Position numbers and translations under genes: made by a program. 64,000 bases of DNA from Bolinopsis microptera (taxonomy: Eukaryota; Ctenophora; Tentaculata; Lobata; Bolinopsidae), in contig NC_087076.1 of the NCBI RefSeq assembly GCF_026151205.1, forward strand, positions 17,905,419 to 17,969,418, read 5' to 3'. Under the pieces are notes generated by a model. It made no database searches. It worked only from the letters and a program-made list of their open reading frames with translations, and was not told the origin of the DNA. Of the stretch, positions 28,401 to 37,200 are shown piece by piece; position 1 is the stretch's first letter; every line of letters starts with the position of its first letter.

Positions 28401-28421
28401 AAACAATGTGTTGTGATGTAG
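6868..28421 (+). CDS. prickle: Prickle-like PET-LIM protein (15 visible exons)
   Basis: Planar-cell-polarity type PET-LIM protein. Exons: 6868-6915, 9256-9338, 15779-15851, 16548-16640, 20059-20177, 21037-21166, 21343-21546, 21697-21853, 23757-23866, 23968-24119, 25046-25269, 25644-26510, 26692-26867, 27761-28076, 28201-28421. All have AG/GT borders and compatible phases and sum to 2973 nt (990 residues plus stop). Order: Cys-rich segment with CPGLEIHFWRKIC and NCKC; PET domain (YSWIPEG ... QLPPEQRPLVGS ... QLPVHD); three LIM domains, with GRHHAELLKPRC and HWHATESCFFC; a Glu-rich region; a basic tail with three NTPQKA repeats; and C-terminal CVVM, a CAAX box. The CAAX end and LIM1/LIM2 linker favour Prickle over Testin, although the Cys-rich segment resembles Testin. 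In known animals Prickle acts at the cell cortex with Vang and Dishevelled. The first exon carrying the start ATG is not identified. Confidence 0.93.
6916..9255 (+). other. Prickle intron (first visible)
   Basis: AT-rich intron. It holds a short TTTCTTGATTA tandem repeat (8698-8738) and a truncated Tc1/mariner-like MITE at 8895-9165. A 140-codon open frame at 8175-8597 shows no domain and is judged fortuitous. Confidence 0.6.
8895..9165 (+). mobile_element. Truncated Tc1/mariner-like MITE
   Basis: Begins at TA followed by CAGGGTGGGCCAAAAGTCAG, the same terminal repeat as the full element at 42067-42833, and stays similar to it for about 270 bp (to GAAAACATGAGGCAAAA). The other terminal repeat is missing, so this is a one-ended remnant inside a Prickle intron. 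Confidence 0.85.
9256..15851 (+). CDS. prickle: Prickle N-terminal Cys-rich segment (exons 9256-9338, 15779-15851)
   Basis: Exon 9256-9338 encodes PCLVCGDECPGLEIHFWR and joins within the Arg codon to exon 15779-15851, which encodes KICINCKCAASDHQ. The spaced cysteines plus the HFWRKIC core match the conserved segment before the PET domain of Testin-class proteins. The intron between them (9339-15778, 6.4 kb) carries poly-C, (TG)n and a 31-bp minisatellite but no other gene that I recognise. Confidence 0.85.
10113..10165 (+). repeat. Short tandem repeat
   Basis: GCCATAATGCGGTAATCTGT repeated, about 2.5 copies. Confidence 0.85.
11751..11828 (+). repeat. Poly-C tract with flanking duplication
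   Basis: A run of 16 C (11791-11806) lies between two copies of CACCCCCACTACACCTAGTT. The length is prone to sequencing error. Confidence 0.85.
13393..13432. repeat. (TG)n microsatellite
   Basis: About 20 uninterrupted TG units, just before the 31-bp minisatellite. Confidence 0.95.
13461..14082 (+). repeat. 31-bp minisatellite, about 20 copies
   Basis: Tandem array with unit CCTCAAATGTGTGACAGTGA followed by GCTGACTATAA (31 bp). Copies differ by single bases (CCTC/CTTC, GACAG/GATAG/GACAT) and one copy near 13945 carries an altered GAACCTGA. It lies in an intron of the Prickle-like gene. There are no spacers, so it is not a CRISPR array. Confidence 0.95.
15852..20058 (+). other. Prickle introns around exon 16548-16640
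   Basis: Non-coding apart from the 93-bp PET exon. Contains a 20-bp tandem repeat (17288-17367), a GAGGTGTGATT tandem stretch (17579-17632) and nothing else recognised. Confidence 0.6.
16548..21166 (+). CDS. prickle: Prickle PET domain (exons 16548-16640, 20059-20177, 21037-21166)
   Basis: Exon 16548-16640 supplies the PET start (CGNYSWIPEGLSPVL), 20059-20177 the core (VEEYMKQLPPEQRPLVGS ... QLPVHDHTP), and 21037-21166 the C-terminal helix ending MFDCRT. These correspond to the WVPPG, LPEEKVPYV and QLPPHD landmarks of Prickle PET domains. Phases agree: 0, then a split Asn codon, then 0. PET domains pair with LIM domains and are found only in the Prickle/Testin/LMCD1 group. Confidence 0.9.
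17288..17367 (+). repeat. 20-bp tandem repeat, 4 copies
   Basis: AAATCACCCACTTACCACTT in four copies that alternate between CTT and CTC at the end. Confidence 0.95.
20234..20287 (+). mobile_element. hAT-like terminal end, one-sided
   Basis: CAGTGGCGTAACAAAGGGCA followed by a run of G. The end matches the hAT MITE at 5779, but I find no matching right end, so it is a truncated remnant in a Prickle intron. Further on, TTTTACCNTGCGACTAA...CTGCTTTTATCCCTTTTT recurs at about 20396 and 20604. Confidence 0.6.
20866..20990 (+). repeat. Dispersed repeat with ATTCGGCTGAGTCGACCGAG
   Basis: CTCATTTAACCCTCAAT followed by ATCATTCGGCTGAGTCGACC. Diverged relatives occur at 15379-15450 and 41255-41310. No function is visible. 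Confidence 0.55.
21343..21546 (+). CDS. prickle: Prickle LIM1 exon
   Basis: Encodes 68 residues that complete LIM1 (its first Cys, in CRTC, is at the end of the previous exon) and begin LIM2 (CNACDE). The second zinc site reads CFKCDVC and the finger continues ELFCGRHHAE. At the position where Prickle LIM1 has WHPxC, this protein has WCVGC, so the usual His ligand is replaced by Cys with spacing retained; zinc binding should remain possible. Confidence 0.9.
21697..21853 (+). CDS. prickle: Prickle LIM2 exon
   Basis: Encodes LILAKEYTLAEDRNWHIDHF then CCWECDSPLGGQRYV and FCILCYEELFA, with the expected His, Cys pairs and final CxxC of LIM2. The last base joins to the next exon to form the Pro before LIM3. 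Confidence 0.92.
22860..22880. repeat. (GA)n microsatellite
   Basis: Short GA run in the LIM2-LIM3 intron. Confidence 0.9.
23241..23483 (-). CDS. Putative small secreted peptide, intronic antisense
   Basis: Intronless 80-codon ORF on the strand opposite the Prickle-like gene, inside its LIM2-LIM3 intron. It begins with a convincing signal peptide: MVFRIVFIASFLLTLSFALE, with a basic residue, a hydrophobic core and small residues before the likely cleavage site. The mature part is about 60 residues with only two cysteines (FICPQ and FICYNG) and a helical DDFMKQIKAMIQMAKMF stretch. A TA-rich TGTAAAAAGTATC lies about 95 bases before the ATG as a possible core promoter. I recognise no family. It could be a young gene, a retroposed remnant or chance; transcription is unproven. 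Confidence 0.4.
   Translation of the reverse strand: MVFRIVFIASFLLTLSFALEVNERGIDPDFFTVILNWVKQFICPQTFSFGAETEDSKTDDFMKQIKAMIQMAKMFICYNG
23757..24119 (+). CDS. prickle: Prickle LIM3 (exons 23757-23866, 23968-24119)
   Basis: First exon: PPCKKCALPIGLD ... HWHATESCFFCENCQ. Second exon: VSLIASPFLF ... IFCSSTCAQQYS, followed by the post-LIM linker. The HWHAT(E)xCF motif and final CxxxC pattern are typical of LIM3 in Prickle and Testin. The intron between them is only 101 bp. Confidence 0.92.
25046..26510 (+). CDS. prickle: Prickle acidic region (exons 25046-25269, 25644-26510)
   Basis: About 360 residues of low-complexity acidic sequence, rich in Glu, Asp, Ser and Val. It includes heptad-like ELEHELEYELEQDLEYI and a repeated VxKPEVTE motif (twice within about 25 residues). 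No folded domain is recognised. In the family this region is poorly conserved and likely disordered. The second exon is by far the longest of the gene (867 bp). Confidence 0.85.
26692..28421 (+). CDS. prickle: Prickle C-terminal exons with CAAX box
   Basis: Exons 26692-26867, 27761-28076 and 28201-28421. They encode a basic segment (RKPARNKLSSASFNRVLRKI), a Ser/Thr-rich stretch ending in acidic VESEGEDDEEGN, and a Lys-rich tail with three NTPQKA repeats. The end is KKRTKKQCVVM and TAG (28419-28421). C-V-V-M fits a prenylation signal, with Met at the last position favouring farnesylation. A polybasic run before it would help membrane binding. Confidence 0.92.
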
Positions 28422-28817
28422 TCATACGAGATCATGCTGAGTAACTCAGCTTGTAAATATCATGGTCACTTTTCGGTTTGTTGATGGGTGGATTTTGGGT
28501 TTTAAATCTGAAGGATTTAAAGGATTTGAGCCTTAATATACTGAATACTTCATTCAGTCATTTTTCTCCATTACAAGTACACAGGAAACATCCGCTTTGC
28601 TCCACAATTGCATTGCAAGGAATTTGTGGTCCGAAAAAGTGTAACAGCCAAACAACGGATCGATCACGATGAAATTCGCTTCCTTAATTTTTGACGATTT
28701 AATAATATTTTGCTGTTTATAATATTATGGAATAATGTTATAATTTTCCGTTATGATTGTCAGAAAATTACACTTGATTTTTCACGATTATTTAAATTAT
28801 TGTATCAGAAAGCTTTC

Positions 28818-28823
28818 AATAAA
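28818..28823 (+). terminator. Candidate polyadenylation signal
   Basis: AATAAA about 400 bases after the Prickle-like stop codon, in AT-rich 3' flanking DNA. Confidence 0.4.
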
Positions 28824-29559
28824 TTAATATAAATTAATATTTTTTGTGGCGAACGCAATTGGTGTGATGTTTAATTTGTAGCTAGAACAGAGATGTTGTT
28901 CTTAAATTACTTGATATTAACGACCCTACTGATTATGTACGTACCATTATATCAATTTTGGCTAGTTTCCGAGCAATTACGTAACTCATCGCACGACATT
29001 TTAATTGGTTATCTTTTGAAAACGTACCTTTTACGCACGTTTAAAACATAAAAGTTTGATTTTACCAACTCTTATGTAGACTCTAATTTTGCCGAATGAT
29101 AGATTTTTTGATGTTCTGGACCGGTAAAAATAAGATTGTTCTACCGTATTGTCAGCTAGCTCACCATTTTGTATAATAAAGTTTTTAAATCAAAACTCAT
29201 TCACAAAATGTTTAATTTGACCGAAAACACCAACATCGTGGGAAATGCAGAAAGCCTAATTTACTTTTAAAATATTAATGTCTGCTGAACAGACTCCATT
29301 AAACTACGATTTCTTGAATTGACATTTGACTTTCCTCGTCACCGACTATCATGGTTGTGAATCAAGCATCACAAGGATTTAATAGCAATAATGTGCAGAC
29401 CCAGTGTACAGTGATTATCATTGAGATTTGGTTCTGTCCGCCAGCTTCACAGCTTAAACAGACTAGATTTCTTTTGCCAGAGTGTTCTGTGAGGGTTGAA
29501 GAGTCAGGAAGCTCCAGAAATGGAGCCTCTATGGTGGACAGGGACGTCATTTTAGGTTT

Positions 29560-29640
29560 ACAACCTACCAGGACGCGTGCCGAGTTGGATATAGGGAACA
29601 GATATTATACGAGTATCACCCGTTAAGGACGTCAGTGGCC
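29560..29640 (+). repeat. Fragment of GC-rich dispersed repeat
   Basis: TACCAGGACGCGTGCCGAGTTGG resembles 59590-59615 and 3850-3870, and ATACGAGTATCACCCGTTA recurs at about 4036-4053. A piece of the same dispersed family. Confidence 0.6.
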
Positions 29641-30648
29641 GGCGAGATCCAGTACGCACGTACGGGTTTGAACAACAATGCCAGTGTTTGAACCCGGCGC
29701 GTTACCGTGAATCAGTACTATACAGTCGAGCACAGCGCGCCTAAAGTAAGCTGCGCTCCCGCGCCGCGCATGCTAAATGCTTCACGTTGGTGCACTTAGC
29801 ACAAGAATAGCCAGAAATTGCACTGCCGAAATTGTGTACTTTTCTCATTTCTAAAGACGTCAAGTCGGTTATGTTACTGTTTCGTTGCTCAGAGGAGGCA
29901 TTTATAGAGCGAATATCACTAAATCAAAAACTATCATTACTTCCAACTGAAGAGAAGATAAACAAACTAATATTTTGCGTCTATTCTCCCACGTAATAAT
30001 TTAAAGTGCATTCCAATTACTAGCACCCGATGGCCAGAGGGCTTAAGATTAGCAAACTAATATTGTTTATTTTAAGATACATATTACCGATAAAAAGACG
30101 GGTAATTAAATACATACATTCATTTGAAATCAATTTCTTACTCGGGTTATTTTTAGCAGTATCAATCAAACAACTAATCAATCACACGTTGATGAACGTC
30201 CCGCATTCTTTCATCAAAATGCTTAGTGCAGTATCAAACCTCACAGAGCGACAGGAATTCTTCTCTATAAAAATAATAATTTCAGATGATAAAAAGGTGT
30301 CGTTAAAATTTGTACAAAACATAATGAAATCAGGTACAAGAAGAAACATCGAGAAGGTGAAAAGTAACGAACCACCCTTCTCCGCGAGACAAGGCATTTA
30401 AAAAGGATATATTATACTAGCACACATGTCTACGATACATCTGCAACATTGATACAACTGGGTGAAAAACGCACTCATATCAGCTAACTCTTATACACTG
30501 TCTATCTACACATAGTACTACACATAGTACTACCCAGTACTTATATAAGCGGAGATCCTATCATAAATACAAGACTCAAAAAAGGCGCCGCTGATGCATC
30601 TTCAGCTCTAGAAGTCAAATACAACTCTGCTTTTAAAAACTCTAAAAT

Positions 30649-31136
30649 TCATGTCTTTCTTTTCCGTTTTCCGCCTGGTTTCCGTCCTTTGGAGGGTTTG
30701 CTGAGGAGTTTCTTACAAGGAGGACAAAACCAGTCGACATCATCTGGTGGAGCCTGTATCAACCCGACACAGGGCCTGAAACAAAAACATCATTAGATCA
30801 CATCTTATTTAATCGTAGATAGCGGAAATAAGTCAGAAAACAATCTATAAAACAGGAAGTGTACGTCACTCGTTTGATATATCGTAATGTCTTGAGATTT
30901 AACAGAATACAGAACAATGATCTTATTGCTTGTCTTGGGCTCGGTATTAAAAAGAGAGCTGCTCTCTGTGTAACAACATTCATAATTAGTTTAACATTGG
31001 ATACCGTTTATAATAATAGAAGTAATATTGTAACCCACCAATGATACCACTCGTCGCACCTATCGCACCCAACCATGGGGGACCCGTCGTCTGGTAACAT
31101 ACAGGAGGGACAGTACCATATCTTGATAGTATCTCC
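30649..31136 (-). CDS. taf3: TAF3 PHD finger (exons 31136-31039, 30775-30649)
   Basis: First exon: GDTIKIWYCPSCMLPDDGSP then MVGCDRCDEWYHW (Trp codon split by the intron). Last exon: PCVGLIQAPPDDVDWFCPPC followed by a basic tail and TGA at 30651-30649. The C4-H-C3 ligands are complete. DGSPM and the Trp of the IWYC/EWYHW region correspond to the H3K4me3-binding surface of human TAF3. Confidence 0.95.
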
Positions 31137-31216
31137 CTGGCAAAGATTCAGGTGTTATTAATGGTGATTATAGTGTAGTTCTTTTGAGTTAATAAGTAGT
31201 TAAATTAGTTACATAT

Positions 31217-31296
<80 letters not shown>

Positions 31297-34200
31297 CTAG
31301 TTATTTGACTAGTTTTTATAACTTAATTAAAGACTACACCAAATCCGTAATATCCAAAAATTGTATTCATCGTTCGAGAGCTGTATCTAAAATAGTGTTC
31401 CCGTTTATTGAGATAAGAAAAGGCTCTTATCAGGATGAAGAGCCTTTTCCTTATCACAATAAACGGGAACACTACAAATTTTGCCCCAGAATCATTATCA
31501 CAATGCGACTAATAAATAATGTTCCGATCAGGATATTACATAAAATAAGGTCATATTATTTATTTCATATACACATTACACACCCCCATTATGATAATAT
31601 AGTATAGACTTGATACAATAGTTGTTTCCAATAAAACTGCTGATATAAACCATTAAATTTACACGAAATGGCAGTGTATTCTACTGTTACTAACAAACAA
31701 CTCTTATAGATAACACATAAACTCAGTAAGAATTCATCATGAAAAGGAGGTGTTTGGTAATTACGAAGGGATAAAAAATAGTATGCTGTTGAGTGTGAAA
31801 TTAGTTGTTATTATATCAGAGGAAATACCTTCTCAATAACTTGTCTTGGTCAAAGACGATCGTCAAATGTAGATACAAACGATGTTTGTAGAGGTATATT
31901 TAGAGGTATATTTAGCTTTGTTCACATAAATTAATTATTGTCAGAATAAGATAATAATAAGATAATAAAAGTAGTATAGTGCTCTCTCACAAATCCATGT
32001 TTTAAAACGATTATTATAAACCCTTTGCATTAAAAACTGCACGAACAGCTATAGCCTATACAGCACTGGACAGACCTCGACAACCTTGTATATATACAAG
32101 GTTGTTTTGTTATTTGTTACGCTACGATATATCGTAGCGTAACAAATAACAAAACATTTTAACAAAAGGCACACTCCAATAAGACTTACCCCAGTCTGAG
32201 CGACAGTTTCCGAGAAAACAGTTTCACTGACAAGAGAACTTTCCAGAAGCGGTGTCACTGTCGTATCTGGAACGTTACGGGTATCATTTTCTCGACAAAC
32301 AAGTAATCTGTGGGACCGTGAGTGCATCGCGTGTACGATATAATGTGTTCCAGTAAAAGTTTGGGAAACCTACCGAACGGTTCTGCTATCGGTTCTGGTA
32401 TCGGCTCTGATTTTATCACGACGGGCTTCTCTTTCGGTGGGACCTAAAAACGAATTAAACGGTTGTTATGACAGTAATATCTAATAGATACGAATATTGA
32501 AAAAGCAGGACCAGTTTATTTGCAACAGTAGACGGTTCAATCTACGATTTTTGAAGCTGGTTTAACAAAAATGTATGGTTAAAGATAAAAAATTATTGTA
32601 AAATAACATACCCTCTCTAACGATTTCGAGAACTTAGATTCTGTTTTTATTTTCTTAGTCTTCTTCTCCTTCTTTTCTTTTTTAATTGTAGGAGCAGGTG
32701 ATTTAGGTGTTAAAGGTTCAGACTTGATCGACAAACTGCCAGGATCCGGCAGTTTAATCTTCAAAGGTTTGATAGGTTTAGGTGGCGGTTTAGGGGCTAG
32801 TTCAAGACTATTTATTGTTGTAGAGGAAAAGGACGCTGGTGAATCTGGTGACTTCAACGAATTGCCTCCAATCTTGATTTTTATCTTTGGTATTTTCAGA
32901 GAAGCGATAGCTGGCTTTTCTTCCCCCTTTTCTGAGATTAAACTCTCGTCGATTCTCAGAGAGGGTTGACTGTACATGGATATATTTTGATCTTGACTTT
33001 CTGAACTTGAAGGAATATTGAGTTTCAATTTCATTGAAGGTTTCGGAGAAGGCTTGGGAGATGTGATAGATACTGCAGTTGATGGGGTGACCCCAGATTT
33101 ACCTATTTTGATTTTAGTAGTCAAGCCGCCAGATTTCTGCTTTTTTCTTTCCGTTTCAATAGCAGGAGCAGGCACAATCGGAGGCTGTTCAGCTTTCTTA
33201 CCAGTACTCGGAGATGATTCAGAGGGTGGCCACGGGTTTTTCAGCTCAGCCTTGGTTTTAAATGTCCGTTTGTCCGATTTAGAATCAGATGCCTTCTTCA
33301 CTTTCTGAGATTTTTTGGGTAATAAGTCTTCAAACCCATCTAAAGAATCGGAAGAAAGTGAACTCAAATCGTCTTTGCTATCAACAGTACTTTTAGATTT
33401 GATTTTCGAGCTCTTAACATTTTTCAGTGAAATCTTTAATGAAGTTGTCTTTTCCGTATAGGCCAATGGTGGAGTAGCAGGTTTAGAAGGAGGATCTTTC
33501 TTAGGGATCGGTTCTTTCTTAGGAATCGGTTCTCTCTTGGGAATCGGTTCCTTCTTAGGAATTGATTCTCTTTTAGGAATTGACAGAGTGATAGGGGCAA
33601 TCTTCAGTTTCGTTGGTTCAATTGATGACAAATTAGGTGATGCAGAATTAACTGACGTTTTACTGACGATAGCAGCTTCAGTCTTCTCTACGTTTTTTTT
33701 GAGTTTGTCAGATTTGTGATTGGGAATTTTTATTGGGCGGTCATCGAACAAGTCTATAGATTTGGCAACCTCCTTCTTCTTAAGCTTTTTAGGCTTCGTG
33801 CGATGTTTAATGCTGGTACCATGGTTTAGAGACTTTTTGAGCAAGTTGGTATATTTCTGATTCTCTGCATGTTTGCTCTGATGATTTTTATCAGTCTTAA
33901 CTGGTTTTTTCGGAACTGAATTGTGGTTGTTCAAGAGTTTACATTCCGGTTTAGGTTTAGAAACAACATCATTTTTGATGAGGTCAGGTCGATTTTTCAG
34001 GAGGTTCTTCTCAGTGTTGAGGAGAGCTGGTGAAGATGGGCTATCAAGCTTCCTTCGTTTACTGGGAGGTGTTTTGGGCGATTTGTTCAGATTACTGACA
34101 ATAGAAGTAGCTGGGTTTTCCATGGGTGATAGTGGTTTGAGAAGACGGTCAAAGTTTTCTTTGCTTGTCATCTCGTCAGAACTCGAGCCACCAAAACCAA

Positions 34201-37200
34201 AATCATTGAAATCCTCAGAGTCACTATCATTCACATTATTCGTGTTTGTAACTTCAGGCTTCTTGACGGCTGTCGTCTCTGATTTTTTAACTGTTTCAGG
34301 AGCAAAACCATCTTCCATTTGCATTACGGAAGAGTGATTTTTGACAGGCTTTGGTGAGTGATTAAATAGTTTTTGTTTGCAAGGAACACCGTTCTGTCCA
34401 TTTTTGATAGTTGGCAGCTTTTCTGAATTTACGATCGGAGTGGATGTACCCATCGATGGAAAAAAAAGAGAATCGTTGAAAGCTGATTCTTGGGACGATT
34501 TCTTACTATCCACATGGTTTTTCAGTGGCACAGACTCTGACGGTAAGGTGGAATTGCAGTCCATCTCTACAAGTGTACTACCATCACCAGACAGATTCTG
34601 AGAAGCTAATGAATCGTTTTGAGAGTTTAAAACATCACTATTTGAAACTTTACTTTCTTCAGTAGGTTTGTCCTCCTTCGACTTCTCCTCTTTAGCTTTG
34701 TCCTCCTTGGCCTTTTCCTCCTTAGCCTCCTTTTCCTCTTTGGCTTTGGTATGCTTTGAAGCAAATACGAAGTCGTCTGAGTTTTCAGTTATATGGAAAT
34801 TATCAGGAGAGGAACGGGACTGTTTCTCAGTTTTACAGCTGACAGAGTTCTGAGTTTGGGATGGTTTTGATGTATCGATGGTAATTCGCTGAAATCCCCA
34901 ACTGGACATAACAGGAGCAGGTAAATCAGTCTTGTTGACAAAGGGGAAATTAGGCGCGGAGGGAGTTGGGGCAGCTGCTGCTTCATCAAACGGATCAACT
35001 GTAGGTTCGGCAGTGGATTCATTCAAAGTGGCGGTACTTTCTTCCTTCACCGTCTTTTCTGAAGAAAAATTCGGCATCAGTAAAATGACACAATGAATAA
35101 TCGACCACACGTATTGTTGGTTGATAATGATATAAAAACTTTTCAAAGAACTTAACCGGAGACACAAATAACTGGGACATAAACGACGCGAGGTGCAATC
35201 GGGGAGGTTTCACAAGTACATGACAGTAAATTAGCGATTAGCTAGGAAAATTGATCAATCAAATTCTTGGAATCATTCCAACGAATCAAAAGATACTTGC
35301 TCCACCTTCCCGCCGTTTTCAATGGCTATTATGACAGCTCAAGCCGTATCATATGTTTCGATAAAATGACAAATATAATGTATTTAATATCAAACCCTCG
35401 TCTTTGACAGGCGATTCTTGTTTGATGGTAAGGGAGGGAAGGTAATCTGGAACGTAATCTGGGTGCAGGTGGCCTGAGGACGATTCCGGGATATTCAGGT
35501 TGGTTGTTGGTTGATGGGGAAAATTGCATACCTGTGGGAAATCATGGTTAGAAATTTGATGTGGAGAAGCTCGAATAGAGTTTTCAAAAGCTATATGCAT
35601 TTGCTACTCTAGCAAGAATTTTTTTTAAATGCCTTTAACCATCATGTATATGTCATCGTTCTTTGACTTTAAAACCCTTCCAAAGGATGACCACACACCA
35701 ATTTTATGATCTAAAAATCAGTTTAATTCATGTAATAATAATAATAATAATTAATTAAACTTTTATATTATAGTGGCACAACAACTTGAAATGCACAGGT
35801 GTGTTCAGGACATAATAAAACCTAAATAAAAGCAACCCATATTTATATTCTAAACCAGGTAAGGGTAAATAGACTTGATACACTAAATAAACGATACTAT
35901 GTGTATGCATTTTCCAGTAGAAACAATTAGGGAATTAACTAGGATTGAAAAATATTAAGATACAATTAAATAAATATTATGAGCACGTTTGAAAAGAAAT
36001 GTTCCAGATACACTTTAAAAGAGTCCAATGTTGTACAATTCTTAATTTCAAATGGTAGTTCATTCCATAATTTAAACATTGTACTTAAATAGTCTGGTCC
36101 CATGCCATTAAGACATTTATAAACAAGAAGTAATAATTTGTACTGAATTCTGTAACTGATAGGCAGCCAATGAAGGTCTTTCAGATTATCTCCTAAATGA
36201 TCATGTTTATAGTCCTACTATAGCTTTAGCAGCAGCATGTTTAAGCAAGTGTTTATGCATTTGCTATTTGCAAGAATTTTTATATGCCTTAAACATCATC
36301 GTTCTTTGACTTTTGTACCCTTCCAAATTCCAAAGGATGACCACTAGATGCCCAATTAGAATAATTTCAAAAGCAGTTTTATTCAATTAACGAGATCTTA
36401 CTTCATAGACATAAGATATCCCTGTGAGAAAACAGCGGGGCCTACTACCTCTATTAATATCCTAGGCTACTTGGTCTCAAAAGGTCAGATGAGACCTGAT
36501 CCAGACCGCATGGAGCCCTTACTTAAACTGCCATTGCCTAAGGACCCTGCTTCCTTGCAGAGAGCTCTCGGTTTGTTTTCATACTACTCACGGTGGGTAG
36601 AAAAGTACTCAGATATGGTCCAGCCACTCATTAAGGAACCCTCATTTCCACTGTCAGAGACTTGTAATACTGCTTTCGAGAGTATTAAATCAAAAATCGC
36701 AAGTTCATGTATCGTGTGTCCCAATGATCGTGATAATCTCGTCCTTGAATCAGATGCTTCTGAGTTTGCCCTTTCCGCTAGTCTTAACCAAGGTGGTAAG
36801 CCTGTTGCATTTTTCTCTAGGACCCTAAAAGCACATGAACGCAGACACCACGCTGTGGAGAAGGAGGCCTGCGCTATTGTTGAAGCATGTCGAAAATGGC
36901 AACATTATTTAGCAGGACGAAAATTCACTCTCATCACCGACCAACAGGCTCTCTTTCATGTTTAGTCATCAGACCCACGGGAAGATCAAAAATAATAAGA
37001 TACAGCGCTGGAGGATCGAGCTCTCCACCTTGGACTTTGATATCAAGTATCGGCCCGGGCCCGAAAACGTCACTGCCGACTGCCTTTCGCGAGCCTACTG
37101 TTCAGCCCTCGCCTATGGTTACCCTGACCTGGTTGATATTCATGAAAATCTCTGTCATCCAGGTGTGGCCAGGTTATATCACTTTGTTAGGGTCAGAAAC

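Larger units (their letters stand above)
28422..30648. other. Intergenic region between convergent genes
   Basis: The Prickle-like gene and TAF3 converge here. AATAAA at 28818-28823 and at 29175-29180 are candidate polyadenylation signals for Prickle. A GC-rich repeat fragment occupies roughly 29560-29780. Open frames near 29351 and 30030 show no domains. Confidence 0.6.

Noticed and set aside
30030-30401. 123-codon ORF between the convergent genes
   Set aside because: No recognisable domain, and it lies in repeat-rich intergenic DNA with an equally open reverse frame.
31217-31300. Interstitial telomere repeat
   Set aside because: The unit is TTAG, not TTAGGG or TTAGG, and lies inside an intron.
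34668-34853. Plus-strand ORFs across 32.7-34.9 kb
   Set aside because: Shadows of the Lys/Ser-rich TAF3 exon; low-complexity translations.
35059-35167. N-terminal extension of the large TAF3 exon (MCLRLSS...)
   Set aside because: A good acceptor at 35059 and phase agreement with the upstream exon show this is intron.
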